Assembly: GCA_902806595.1 (NCBI GenBank)
Contig: CADCXC010000009.1
Span: 1,922,001 to 1,986,000 of the forward strand
Reading direction: 5' to 3'
From: Pyrenopolyporus hunteri
Lineage: Eukaryota > Ascomycota > Sordariomycetes > Xylariales > Hypoxylaceae
DNA length: 64,000 nt
The notes beneath the pieces were generated by a model. The model had not been told where the DNA came from and made no database searches. It worked only from the letters and a program-made list of their open reading frames with translations. Below are positions 35,047 to 46,940 of the stretch, piece by piece. Position 1 is the stretch's first letter; each line of letters begins with the position of its first letter. The position numbers were made by a program, and so were the translations under genes.

Positions 35047-38000
35047 GTTACCTGTGGTTGTTTATGCGGTCTGGTCATCGACGTAATTCCTTGCACATAT
35101 ACCAGGTATATAAGCAATCTTAGGGGATAGTGCGGATTGGTATTCATAACCTAATATTTATAATGCACGTAAATCAGGAATCAATTTATTGAACTTTACG
35201 AACGCGTCCTCCTTTACCCGCTCTTGATTAAATGAAAATATTCATTTCGACGTAAATTAACTAAGAGACCTGCGCGTCTGTTCTCATTTTGTTGTTAGGG
35301 ACGTCGTCGGTATTGGGAAAGTGGAACTGGGTAGATATGTAAGCTTCAGCCATCAACGGCGGTATGGCGTCACATATATCAAAATAACAGACCATAGTTA
35401 GATATAAATGGCGTTATTTCAGCAGAATATGCGCAACTATGGTATGGGGATAAAGAAATTACTATGTGACATCCTACTTAAAATCCGAGACGATAATAAA
35501 ATTCCCCTATTATGGACATTGCATCCAAGTAGTTCGACTATCAAGGTCCGCCATCTAGGACTCTTAGATTAAGATTTGAGGATCGTAGGTACCTATCTAT
35601 GCTAATATCGAATCTAGCTTTTTGAAGAGGACATAAAAACGGAGACTCGGGCTTCCCTATAACTATAACATTCTGGGAGGCTTTCCTCCTTAATTACCTA
35701 GGTAGAAAGAGAATCACCAAAGTATGTAGATACCTACCTGGCCATGTACGAAACTCGAATGCGTAGTAAGTATATGCGATAATTTCGGGACTTTCCAACG
35801 CCGGATCTCACTGAGCATAGGTTCAGGGGCCTAATCGTTTATGGCCCAATTGAAAATTCAGGGGTTCGTTGTTTTGAGTCTAGATCTAAGAAAGCATTGC
35901 AAATAAGCTAAATAAGAAAATGATAAACAAGCACTGCGGGATTTAAAAGCTTCTCACCTATTAGAATAATTATATTCACTTGTTAACGATAACATAACTT
36001 ATCTTCGAAGCTAATGGCCATGCGTATTCAAGCTTGGTAAGCCATGTAGAATCTAATAGTAAGAGCTATAATCCATCCTGAGCAGCTAAATTTCCTCACG
36101 TCGCCCATCTTTGGCTGCGTTAAATCTGGAGGACTACTTAAAGTACTATAGAGACACCTAGATTGGCATTTGAGTACCGTAGTAGGCATCGTCTCGGCCG
36201 CGTTACGGGGTTTCTCGTAGGAGAATTTGATGACCTCTCATAGAAAAATTTTTTTAGCATAAGCCCGGCAACCACTTCGGCGCCTCTACTACTCGCGGTA
36301 AAGGATCATGGGGGCTTGGTGTGCAGACTTTGCCCATGTGTCGGGTCCAACAAACTACCATCTCAACCCTGGTGGTGGGTCACGAAGCGATGGAACAATG
36401 TTTGGTTGGGCTCAGTCTTGGTAACATCTAATGACCTGTCAAAAAGGGGGACAAGTATCGCTACGTTCTAAAGTCGTATTGGCCGAAATTGTTGTATCGT
36501 CTCCCAGCAGCTGAAAAAATTCAGCTGCTGCTCATCGGTAGTTCCCAGAGAATTTGTAAGGGTTTGGCTATTGACCAGGCTCTCGTAAGGGCCTCAACAC
36601 CATAATGCCTCTATATCTCTCGGTAACGTCTAAGTATCTCAGCTTGGTATATAGGTAACCTTTGGAGAATGAAGATGTTACTTCCTCGCGGCTTACTGTA
36701 GGGAATATTAGAGGGAAGAGTTAGGCTCGGGGACTGTAGCAACGTGTCAGGGGTAATATTACACTTTTGACCCAACAGAAACCAAATCCTAGCCGCCGCA
36801 GCGTTTATGTAATGGTATGTTCACATGTCTTCTATTACTTCCCGATACCTTAAGTAATATGTGGTGGATTAAGGACAGGCATGACTTCATCGCCTAACCC
36901 CATTATCATTGAATAACTTATAACCAAGCTCATATTCGTTGAGGAGCGATGGGATGTAGCCGATAATTCCTTCCAACGAAACTTTGTAGAGTATCGAACC
37001 TTCAGATATATTATCCTTGGCCGAAATGCCTAGGTACCTAGGTAGGCGGGTACCTATATGTTTCTGCTTGGAGACCCGGTAAGCAGTGCGGTCCGTTACT
37101 GTCTCTCGGTATGCAGGCGGGTGTAGGCCACAATCGGCCATCGCCAGATGTCTCAGCCATCCGGGCCGTGCAACATAGAGCGGGCGCTTAACGCAGGATC
37201 CTTCGGCTCTAGGAATGCGGCATGTAGGCTCGACTGAGTCCGTTAGAGACCAATCTTCAGCTCCTAAGACATTCACGGACGTATGATAGAGGTTCGGCGC
37301 TTTTACCACTGAGCTCCACCTCTCCTCGAGCATATTCTAGACTACGGGAAGGCAACTGGGTAAAACATAGGCAAGCCAGCCGGTCAACCGACTAGGTAAC
37401 CCCCCAAATCGGATGGCACCGTTGGCCGGTCTGGGGCTGGTGATACCCGAGAAGTGCCTACGATTATTGTGGATTCATCCATGTTTCGTGGACATGGAGA
37501 TCCTTCCGAGTATCAAGTCCCTGTCTGTTCATATCGCCTAGAGCCACAGATCCAAGGACAACCAGCCGTTTACTTTGACTGTACAGAAGTTGGGAACGTT
37601 GGCGGCTCTAATCAGCCCCTTTGGGTCGCCATTGAGGCCCTACACGTGTACATGGACGATGAATCTTGCGGCTCTCTTCGGTAAACGTAGTGGGTATCTC
37701 AATAGGAGGATGGGCAAATGAATCCATTGGGCGTCTAGAAATCGAGGGGTCTATGTGTCCGACTGTTAGATGATTATACTATGGCACCAACTACAACCCT
37801 GCCTACGGACAATCCGGCACTTGGGGGGGAGAGGAAAGACGGGAAATGACAGAAACGGGGAAGAAAACTCTGAGGGGAGGCTTAGAAAAAGAGGCGCCCC
37901 CATGGAAGATACGGTACCTCAGGTAGAGAAGGTAAGCTATCCGCGGTCGCCTTGTTGGAGTAGGTACATCATACGTCAAGTGTAGGTACCTACCTATATG

Positions 38001-40687
38001 CCTACCTCCCGTCTCATACAAGTACCTACCCAGGTAGGTAGATGCATGCACGGTAACCAGGTATCCATTATAGGCAATATAGGTATACTACAATAGGTAC
38101 CTATGCGCAAGGTAGCAGAGCACATAGCACAGTGTAAGCCTAGGTAGGTACCTAGCAGGTTGCCTTCTTTTTATGGGGCGGCTGCGGGCCCGCCGTCTTC
38201 TTGGCTCTTACCATAGTAAATAGCCCCCAAATACGGATGCATCCCCCTCGGTGACGCACAGCCCACCATGCTGCCCCGACGCCTTTTAGGTATGTCGACT
38301 TCCTATTGGGTTCTGAGGCCCCACATACCTACCTGGGTACATGGGTATCATATGTGTGCGTCCTGTCCAGGTGGTATGTAGCGTTTACGTAGCGTTCCCA
38401 TTGAAAGCCGCTGTCGCATCTCACATTTCATCCTTTTTTTTTTTTTTACATTTTCCCATTGCCCCATTCTCTATCCCAGAAGACAGTTTTTTTTTTTTAC
38501 ACCTACACACAGACAGAACACTACCTTACTTAATGTGATACCTCCCAAAGTGTTTGTGCCTCGCACGTACGTCCGACTAAACGGCGTCTAGAGGCGACGC
38601 GACCGCGCAATATCTAGGATCCTGCAACCGTACGACGTTGTAATCTCTGTTCACCACGACGACTTCGCACGGGAGGACGGGAGCTGAAATAGCGCGCAGT
38701 CGATGCCACGCCTGCTTGCCCGGTACATTATAAATCATCTACATGGTAGTCACTAGTAAAGTCCAAGGTACGTAAATGGCCATCAGCTGGCTGATCGGAC
38801 ATGTATGTGCAGTCCAACCAGGACGCGCTTCTTCCTTGACAACCCTGGACGTGGTAAGCGCTGGCGCTTGCATCCAGCTTCCTCCCTGTTGGTCCCAAAC
38901 CGGAAGGCTGGTAGACGGAGAGGTTCGACCTGATAGGTGGTAGAGGGAGGGTGGGGGCCGGGCTTGACGCTCTTTTGCAAGCAGCACATCGCATTTGGAT
39001 TACGTGCTTAAGCCTTGGGTACAGCTACTGTACATGCTTGGGCATTCCGACATTTGAAAACGATGGTCGGGTTCCTGGTACGGGTGTGCCAGCTTAATCA
39101 GGCCCGGGATTCCTTGTCCTGATTCTTATGCCCTCCGTCTTGCTAGTTGGAGGTGGCGGTCAACTAGCTGCTAGCATATCATAATACCCAAATTCAAGGT
39201 CTCGGTATGCGATCGACTAAGTCTCCCTCCAATGCGACGTTATCAATCTTTCTCCCTGAATGGTCCGGGTCTGGACAAGGTCCCCTGCAGTCAGCTCGTC
39301 GACGGGGAAAGCCGCTCTGCTACAAGCGTAACCGGGCGAGCACACACGTAGCAGCAACGAGCCAATAGGTATCAGGGGCGAACAGCGAAAGGGTTAAGAA
39401 AAAAGGGAAGAAAAAAAAAGGGAAAAAAAAAGGGACCTATGGGCATTCTCAAAAGACAGCGGAGTAGCGAGTGCCGTGCCGTGCTGTTCATGCCGAATTA
39501 AATGATTCCGCCTTAGTTGTCGTCGACGGCTGCGCCTCGGGAGATGCCTTGCCACGATCCGACAAGCCTCCACAACTTCTCCGCGTCCAACCTGACCTTA
39601 TTCTGGGGAAGTTTATACACATCTTTCTATCGTCCCCTATCTACGATAGCGGCAGGATATGTCACGGATCCCCTACGCGGCGCCGCCCATTTCATTTCCC
39701 TAGACGTTTAGGTATTTGGGGTTAACCTGCTCGAATTAGATATGACGGACGACTCGACTTCTCGACTCCTCGACTCCTCACCTCCTCACAGAAGCTGAAC
39801 CTGTCAAAGTTCGTGCGAGCTGTCAGTTAAGACATGGTCCCAGTAACTAGCGAGGCACGAACTACTTCCTATAGATGGTTCGCGCCCCGGCATACGTACA
39901 AGGGTGCCCGCACATCTGTTTCGATCCCGCGGGTTTCTCGACGTGCTCATACTAAATAGTACGTACTGTACCACGCAGAGGCTACATGTAGGTGTGTACA
40001 TTATGTATACATTACAGCTGTACATACATACATGGATGTGTGCTCGCCGAATTAATGCTCGGACAGAGCCGGGGTGTATGCATACGTACATGCCTAGCGT
40101 GTGTCCCGGTGATACAGTGCTACAACAGACCCTACAGGGGTCTGAGATGGACCGCAATGGCCTTCAGCCACTCCTCCTTCCTTCCCCCCCTAATACACGT
40201 ACCATACCACTTACCTGTACAAGATACATATGTCATCGATGCGGCTCCGCGTGGGTCAGCCCTTCAGATTTTCGAGGGCAGAAGGATGCCCAAGACAATG
40301 TGCGACCCAGAACACTCTCGGCAACATATTAGTAGCGAAGTTGATTCTTTTCCCCATGGCCTATTTTATCTCTTCCGAAGCAAGTTGCTTCGTCCTCCTT
40401 GCTTTGCCGCATTGTTACCCACAGAGCATGCTCCCCAACATATGGAAGATCCAGTCCCCTTCCATAAGTCTTACTTCGTTCCCCAGACGTCTATTTCGCA
40501 GGTCCGTCTTGCCTGTGCCTTCGTCTTTCCATATTAACTCCCTTTCTCTTCGTCACCGCGTACAAGATCCTCTTTCTTAGAAAGGTCTCGGCCAGGATTA
40601 GACCTGCGAACTCCTTCAACAACCACCCCCCAAGCACACAAGTGCTCGTAGAAGAGATCCTACCATATTCCAGGACACGTAGAAGGC
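35047..40687. other. long intergenic region before second C2H2 gene
   Basis: About 5.6 kb. The right target duplication is at 35047-35051. TACC/GGTA arrays lie at about 37030-37050 and 37980-38150. Poly-T runs are at 38431-38447 and 38488-38499, and A/G-rich runs at 39400-39435. A 95-codon plus frame (37400-37684) is protein-like but unassigned. A 148-codon minus frame (37333-36887) begins with a tRNA A-box-like string but has no B box. The last 500 bases are probably the leader of the gene at 40688. Confidence 0.4.
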
Positions 40688-42433
40688 ATGGACTACCAGC
40701 AGTATCCGTACTCGGAGGTCATGCAGCTCCCGGTCTACATGGAAAGCTCGTCAATCGATGGCATGATTGACCCAATTCTCAAGCCTTCAACCTCGCCCTG
40801 GACTCCTCCACAGATACACCGTTACCTAACCGAAAACAACAAGCCTTCGCTTTTCGGCTATACAGTAACCGATCCCGGGTTTTCCGATACCATTGTCCGA
40901 AGAGACAGCAGCTTAGGACCGCCGCCGCGGTGCCTGCCTCAGCGCCGACATTCGCCCTCCTTCTCTCACACGTCGTCGACGAGCAGTAGTATATTGAGTC
41001 CACCCGGAGAAGGCGACTATTATCAACCGCATTCGCCACCCACGCCCACTGACGGGCCAATCGTATCCTCATTCTTCAGCCAGTTCGAGAGCGCTAGTTC
41101 TCGTGCTCACCTGTACCAGTTCACCGGTCTTGCTGAGGATTGCGTGAAGCCGATCGACATCAACCCCTTTCAAGAAAGTCCCGAAAGTTACTTCGACGAC
41201 AATAATCCAAGGTCTGAAATCCCTCAGAGGGGTTATAGCATGTCAACCGACGACAGCGGTGCCTGCATGGACATGTGTAGCGGACGAGAGCAAATCGAAG
41301 TCCCTCAGCCGATTAGCCCCCCGGAATTCGCGCTAGATGTGAAAGAAGAGATCCAAGTTCCTGAGGACGTTGGATCCTACCCCGCCTTTGGTTCGGACGG
41401 CGACCTAGCATCGAGCGATGAAGCCGAGACCCCTAATTTGAAGCGCGAAGATGAGGATGATGATGAGTATAAGCCATATCAGAAACAAAAGCGGGCAAGG
41501 CCCGGCGTAGGCCGACACACCAGGAACCGCAAGCGACAGAGTAGCTCAGGGCCAACATCCGAAACGAAACGGCCTAAGATTGACCCCAGTGAATCCGGCA
41601 TGATACCGAGACCGGCTGCTAAGCCTGTGATTCAAGGCGCAAAGGCCAGTTTCCCCTGCCCTGAATGCCCCAAAAGGGTCTGCTTCAAGGATGACAGCAG
41701 TCTACAAAACCACATCAAGAAGCAACATACCCGACCTTTTGTATGTGTCTTCGGATTTGCGGGATGTACGTCAACCTTCGCTAGTAAAAATGAATGGAAA
41801 CGGCATTGCTCCTCTCAGCACCTCGTCCTAAACTACTGGATCTGCCAGCAAGACCAATGCGCCAAGGCTTCGAGCAAGCCAGCTACGTCTGTCCGCAACC
41901 GCCCAGGCCATGCTTGTTCTTCAACAGCCCACTCGCTAGGTCTTCCCCGCGGAACCATCTTTAATCGTAAAGATCTCTACACTCAACACCTCCGCCGTAT
42001 GCACATCCCGGCGAACTTCAAGAAGCAGGTCAAGCAGAGGAAGCCGGCTCCCGAATGGGAAGCGTGCGAACGCAAGCATCAAGAGAAGGCAAAGAGGACG
42101 CGCTGTAATCTCCCAACTCATATGCAATGCCCCGCCTTCGGTTGTACCGTTTGTTTCGAAGGTGCGAATGCTTGGGACGATAGAATGGAGCACGTTGCTA
42201 AACATCTAGAGAAGGCCGTTACCGGCCTAGAGCGGCCAATCCAATTTGGCGGGGAACATGATAGGACCCTCATGGACTGGGCCACCCGTGCCGATATCGC
42301 CATTATTGAAAAGGATGCAAAGGGAAAATGGAAACTGCGCAACCCGCTGAAGTCCGGCGGCGGCTTAGGGGTCGACACGGCCGTGGACCAGGACGAGGAT
42401 GAGGACGCTGAGGGCGAAGAGGTTGACGAATAA
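40688..42433 (+). CDS. C2H2 zinc-finger transcription factor
   Basis: A single exon of 581 residues. The first 260 residues are low-complexity and rich in Pro, Ser, Asp and Glu, with a strongly acidic stretch and the basic RKRQSSSG...KRPKID region (a likely nuclear signal). The finger region begins at about residue 323 with CPECPKRV...HIKKQH. It continues with CVFGFAGCTSTFASKNEWKRH, then a divergent, Cys-rich unit (CQQDQC...) and NRKDLYTQHLRRMH, and ends with CPAFGCTVCFEG...HVAKH. The final 20 residues are Asp/Glu-rich. The FASKNEWKRHCSSQH unit is closely like FGSKNDWKRHENSQH in the factor at 31376, so the two belong to one fungal family. The gene has no introns, unlike its neighbour. Probable DNA-binding regulator; targets unknown. 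Confidence 0.88.
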   Translation: MDYQQYPYSEVMQLPVYMESSSIDGMIDPILKPSTSPWTPPQIHRYLTENNKPSLFGYTVTDPGFSDTIVRRDSSLGPPPRCLPQRRHSPSFSHTSSTSSSILSPPGEGDYYQPHSPPTPTDGPIVSSFFSQFESASSRAHLYQFTGLAEDCVKPIDINPFQESPESYFDDNNPRSEIPQRGYSMSTDDSGACMDMCSGREQIEVPQPISPPEFALDVKEEIQVPEDVGSYPAFGSDGDLASSDEAETPNLKREDEDDDEYKPYQKQKRARPGVGRHTRNRKRQSSSGPTSETKRPKIDPSESGMIPRPAAKPVIQGAKASFPCPECPKRVCFKDDSSLQNHIKKQHTRPFVCVFGFAGCTSTFASKNEWKRHCSSQHLVLNYWICQQDQCAKASSKPATSVRNRPGHACSSTAHSLGLPRGTIFNRKDLYTQHLRRMHIPANFKKQVKQRKPAPEWEACERKHQEKAKRTRCNLPTHMQCPAFGCTVCFEGANAWDDRMEHVAKHLEKAVTGLERPIQFGGEHDRTLMDWATRADIAIIEKDAKGKWKLRNPLKSGGGLGVDTAVDQDEDEDAEGEEVDE

Positions 42434-44936
42434 CGTGGCGACGCGGACGGGATATCCTCATATAACCCCACCTATTGGTTTGTTTGATAGTAGGTGGTAG
42501 CCAGGGCTTGTCATACAAGTACCTAGTTATGCATCTTGATACTTCGCCATGCAAGCAAGCACTTCGAGGGAACGGTGACTACGGACATGTTGGTAATTTG
42601 TAATGGCTACGGTAGATATTTGAGATATAGTGGAGAGCTTGGAGTATATAGAACAGGTAGTCAGGTTCAAGGACATGTATAACTAGGTATCTACGACGTT
42701 ACGAAATAGTCACGGAGAGTGCGGTCGATCGCAGACGCCATGAAATCAGACGTTTTCTATGCAGTCTTCGGTAGCTTGCGGGTTTCAGGGTGACGTACTT
42801 GTTGATTAAGATGGCTTTAGGTGTAGAGACGCAACGTCCCATGCCTTAAGTACTGCCGAGGCATCTTAGGTAGCCGAGAGATCTAGATAAAGGCTAGGAA
42901 GTTGGAATGTAGGGCTGCATGCGCCTCGTTTAGGCAGACGGCATAGGCTTTCTACCACCCCCGATGCTTGACCGGTTGAAAGTCCCGACTGCGAGCTATA
43001 TGGACAGGCATATCATGCAGTAGGAGCCGGCGCTTCAGGTATTCGGGGCCGAAATCTACGCCACATCACAGCTTTAGCTACTAGGTGGCGGCGCCACTGC
43101 CCTAGTTTATCTTCGATGGATGTATGTTTTAGCTATCCGGGTGGGTATCTATCTCGATGGAGCACGGTAGCTGTCTTACTCACATATGCAGTCTATAAGG
43201 TGCCGGGAGATGACGAGCATTCCGGTGAAATTTTGTCTGCCCGGGTTACAAGTAGGGGGCGATTGTTGGCCTAACGCAACCCCAATTGCATACATACTTA
43301 CTTACCCACGTAGATTATACGATGTCGAAAGATCGAAATTCTGTTTAGGCTGTGTGCTGTTGGCCACTACAAGTAGGAACCCATCTACCTACACGTACAG
43401 GTTGGTATGCTACGTGCATCGCATGATGTTAAGTTACTTGACGGAGGACGTGGAGGCGGCCCCCAAATCCCCACCGTTACTAATTGCGGCACAGAAACAG
43501 ATAGTATACGCACGTATACGATCCTTCGGTCCTTTTCCGACTTCTATAATTAACGAACCCGATGAGCATTCTGAGGGACTTTTTAGAGCCTATCAAAGAC
43601 ACCGAGTCCGGGACAATTGACTTAGGGCGGAAACTACCCGATGGAAGCTTGCATTCGTCAACACGGTGGGTAAAGAAACAAAAGTAAGTAAGTAGAGCCA
43701 CACGACGAACCGGCGACTTGACTAGGTGGCCTAGGTCTAGAAAGCAACCTTGAACTTGTGAGCCAATACAAACTAGCGACGGAATTACCGGTTCTCTGGC
43801 TGCTTCCGTTTAAGAGATCCCGAGTAGGAGGAATTGACAGATCGCTCATCAGGATCAGCTGCATAGGTACTTAGAGATACTTGGGGAATATGCGTGTATG
43901 CGTTCATTTCAAAGACGCTGTAGTCTATAGAGCTCAATATGATCTTCCAATATTACATGTAAAAAGAAATAAGAAGAAAGGGATACATGGATGTAAGTTG
44001 AATACTTATACCTTAGGTACCTAGGTAGGTATGTAACTTCCACAGTACTTGCAGGTAATGTTGAATTTAAGATGTTAGCGTTAAAGCTAAAGGTAATCCA
44101 TAGATATCGTACCGATGGACATCGAAGCAGTAGGTAGCAGCTGCTTAGAGCGGGCCCAGCAGGGCTTGGCTCCGTATAGCAGCAAAATACGTAAGGGCCT
44201 TTCAGGCAAGGGCGTCCCCCGCGTCACTACCTGCGGTCAGCCCACTGACCTCGCCATGATACCACTCCGCACCTAGGTAAGTTGATTAAAAATAGGTACT
44301 TGCACGATACGATTTCTAAATCTATTTGCTGTTATTAGGTACTTAGGGTAGCTCTACTATGGTATTAGCTTCACTTACCTTACCAACATGTAACCAACGC
44401 TCTGTTTAATCGGCCCTCTTAATTTTTATACCTAAATGCATCCCTTGAAGCATAGTTAGTAGCGAGCCCTATAAAAATATACTGGGAGGGGACATGTGCT
44501 AGGAATTGATGGTGATAGCCTCTCCGTTTCTCGTATTCCTATACGGCTGTGTCTAGGTACCTATCCTAAGTACCCGGTACCCACTTACCGTATTGTAGAT
44601 CCCAGCTAAGTATTCGTAAGTCCATCCCCTCACCCCATCAATCACCTCGTCTTACGTCACACTTCACGAGCTCAGGAACAAGCCCAACGGCTACATACGA
44701 CAAGAACAACCCAGAGAGCTTAGTTGGACCCTCCCACCCTACTAAACTTTCTTCACTAAACATTACACTAAGCCTCTTATCATATTCATTTTATCATATT
44801 CATATCCATACGGCTATCCATACAGCTCTACATACGTACATACAATAATTACCTATACATACGATCTACTTGGGTTACACATATTATCGGCGTGCTCCAG
44901 TAGAACCTATTCTTCATCGTTGCAGCCATCATCACG
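42434..44936. other. intergenic between C2H2 and Kelch genes
   Basis: About 2.5 kb. An ATG-led 144-codon frame at 43186-43620 has no domain and odd composition. TACC/GGTA elements lie at 43995-44035 and 44555-44585. A TCATATTCAT-type repeat and ACATACGTACATAC runs lie just before the Kelch start and are probably its leader. Confidence 0.4.
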
Positions 44937-46604
44937 ATGGAGTCCTTTGCGAAGCTCAAGCGTCGAGGCACCGACCTGCTGGGCTCTATTCCTCAAAACT
45001 TGCCTTCGATGCCTCACCTCCCGCACCTCCCGCATCTACCGCATCTACCGCGTTCCGGAGCAGGAGGTGGTCACACAATGAAAGGCACTTGGCAACACAT
45101 CTCGATCCCGCCCCTACCGCGATCTTCCCACTCCATCGACATCGTTGCCGGCAATGCCTACCTCTTTGGGGGCGAACTCGAGTCTCGAAAACCCGTAGAC
45201 AACGACATGCACGTCATAGTGCTACCCTCGAGCGGCGCTTCTGCAGACTATTATGCGGTCAAAGCCAGACCCTCCCCCCGGGAACAGCTGGCCGAGAACG
45301 AACCCGCCCCCATCACCGAGGAAGACGAGACAGAAGCCGAGCTCAACGACCCCTTGACCGACGTATCTCTCGCCTCTCCACCCTCCGCCGCTCCCGCTCC
45401 CGCCCCGCCATCTTCCACCTCATCCGATAAAGGCAAGAACCTCCAAGACGAAGTCCCCTGCGCCCGCGTCGGCCACGCCACCGCCGTCATCGGCTCCCGC
45501 ATCTTCCTGTTCGGCGGGCGCAGCGCCGCGTCGTCCTCCGAGCCCCTCGACGAGCACGGCCGCGTCTGGGTCTTCGAGACGAAGACTAACACGTGGGCGC
45601 ACCTGGACCCGTCCCGCGGCAGCCCCGTGCCGCCGGCCCGTAGCTACTTCGCCGCCGTGGCCACGGACAAGCCGCGCGACTTCGCCATCAAGCCGCTGCG
45701 CCGCGCCGAGAGCTGGAAGGAGTGGGCCGAGGGCGACTCCGCCGAGGTCGGCATCCCCCAGCGCCCCATCGCCGGCAACGTCGCCGCCCACGCCACCGAC
45801 GAGGAGGACGCCGGCTTCGGCACCTTCATCATCCACGGCGGCTGCACGGCCGGAGGCGGCCGCACCGCCGACGTATGGGCCTTCGACGTGCGCAGCCGCA
45901 TCTGGAAGGAACTCCCCGCCGCCCCGAGCCCGCCCCGCGGCGGCCCTGCCCTCGCCCTCGCTAAGAGCCGCCTGTACCGCTTCGGCGGGTACGACGGCAA
46001 GGAGGAGATCGGCGGGCAGTTGGATGTGCTGGAGCTCGTGCTCGACGAGTTCGACGACCGCGTCAGTCGCGGCGAGGTGGGCGTTTTCGCACGCGGCGAT
46101 TGGCAGACCCTGGTTCCGGCCGTCACCTCAGCGCCTCCCCCCAGCGATGACAGCAACGAGACGGCCAAGCTGGTCCCCGCCGAGGAATGGCCCGGTAGCC
46201 GTAGCGTCAGCAGCCTGGAGCTGGTGCTCGGCGGCGGCGGACGAGAATACCTAATTCTGATGCTGGGCGAGCGGAGCCCCAGCGCCGAAGGCCACGCGGG
46301 CGCCGGCCGCTTCTGGGGCGACGTATGGGCCTTCCAGGTGCCGCCGCTAGGCATGACGGCGGCGAGCGTCACGGACGCCTTCCTGCAAGCCGTGGGCCGC
46401 CGGACGGGAGAGGGGAAGTGGACGAGGGTCGTCACGGGGCCGTACGACGGGGACGATCGCTTGGACGCGGAAGGCCCCGCCCCCAGGGGCTGGTTTGCCA
46501 GCGCGCCGTTGGGTGACTTGGAGGAGAACGCCGTGTTGATTTTCGGCGGGCTGAGCGAGAGCAATCAGAGGCTTGGAGATGGCTGGATTTTCAGATTGGA
46601 CTAA
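44937..46604 (+). CDS. Kelch-repeat beta-propeller protein
   Basis: A single exon of 555 residues. Near the N-terminus is a short tandem peptide repeat (four PHLP-type units at about residues 23-37), made by 9-bp DNA repeats. Kelch blades follow, marked by FGG or HGG and a later Trp: AYLFGGE, IFLFGGRS...TNTWAHLDP, FIIHGGC...SRIWKELP, YRFGGYDG, ILMLGER and LIFGGLSES...GWIFRLD. An acidic, low-complexity insert (about residues 115-165) lies between the first two blades. There is no signal peptide or membrane helix, so it is likely cytosolic. Kelch propellers usually mediate protein-protein contacts; no partner is evident. The middle of the gene (45400-46400) is much more GC-rich than its surroundings, with C/G-ending codons, and this creates a 306-codon antisense frame that is not a gene. 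Confidence 0.9.
   Translation: MESFAKLKRRGTDLLGSIPQNLPSMPHLPHLPHLPHLPRSGAGGGHTMKGTWQHISIPPLPRSSHSIDIVAGNAYLFGGELESRKPVDNDMHVIVLPSSGASADYYAVKARPSPREQLAENEPAPITEEDETEAELNDPLTDVSLASPPSAAPAPAPPSSTSSDKGKNLQDEVPCARVGHATAVIGSRIFLFGGRSAASSSEPLDEHGRVWVFETKTNTWAHLDPSRGSPVPPARSYFAAVATDKPRDFAIKPLRRAESWKEWAEGDSAEVGIPQRPIAGNVAAHATDEEDAGFGTFIIHGGCTAGGGRTADVWAFDVRSRIWKELPAAPSPPRGGPALALAKSRLYRFGGYDGKEEIGGQLDVLELVLDEFDDRVSRGEVGVFARGDWQTLVPAVTSAPPPSDDSNETAKLVPAEEWPGSRSVSSLELVLGGGGREYLILMLGERSPSAEGHAGAGRFWGDVWAFQVPPLGMTAASVTDAFLQAVGRRTGEGKWTRVVTGPYDGDDRLDAEGPAPRGWFASAPLGDLEENAVLIFGGLSESNQRLGDGWIFRLD
45012..45053 (+). repeat. 9-bp coding tandem repeat (PHLP units)
   Basis: Near-identical units of CACCTCCCG / CATCTACCG are repeated in the Kelch gene and encode repeating His-Leu-Pro. 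Such arrays tend to vary in copy number between strains. Confidence 0.75.
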
Positions 46605-46940
46605 AGTAGGATATACACCTATGGTATTAACCTTGTAAGCTGGTCACATAGGTAAGGCTTCGGGGACTCAGTATGTAAATTTCCTTGGCTAGGATTGGTA
46701 TGACTGGATGACGACATGGGACCAAATGGCAAAATTATCGAATGAATAACAAGCACTCTAGCTATGAGCAAATAAAAAGCAAACTGATGATCATAATATG
46801 CGTTGCGGCGAGTTGGCGAAATAAATGCAAAGGACTGAAGTTATCTTTCTGCGAACCGATACGGATAGAGCATATAGGGCTTATGTACAAAGTGTCTACG
46901 TCTACGCCTGTGTTCTAAGAGAACCTCCCCATGTCTCATT
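46605..46940. other. intergenic between convergent Kelch and nuo-24
   Basis: A 336-bp shared 3' flank between convergent genes. AT-rich, with no gene. Confidence 0.6.

Noticed and set aside
37250..37333. Possible tRNA gene (A-box-like AGCTCAGTGGTA on the minus strand)
   Set aside because: No B box follows at the proper distance, and the D-stem and acceptor stem do not pair.
39992..40537. 181-codon frame before the second C2H2 gene
   Set aside because: It overlaps other frames, is rich in Cys/Tyr/His from low-complexity DNA and most likely lies in the leader or promoter.
43186..43620. 144-codon ATG-led frame
   Set aside because: No domain, no splice context and an unusual residue mix; probably chance in a long gap.
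44870..45430. 186-codon frame overlapping the Kelch start
   Set aside because: It is an out-of-frame shadow rich in Arg and Ser.
45644..46564. 306-codon antisense frame over the Kelch gene
   Set aside because: It is opened by the GC-rich codon bias of the sense strand; it has no domain and the Kelch reading is clear.
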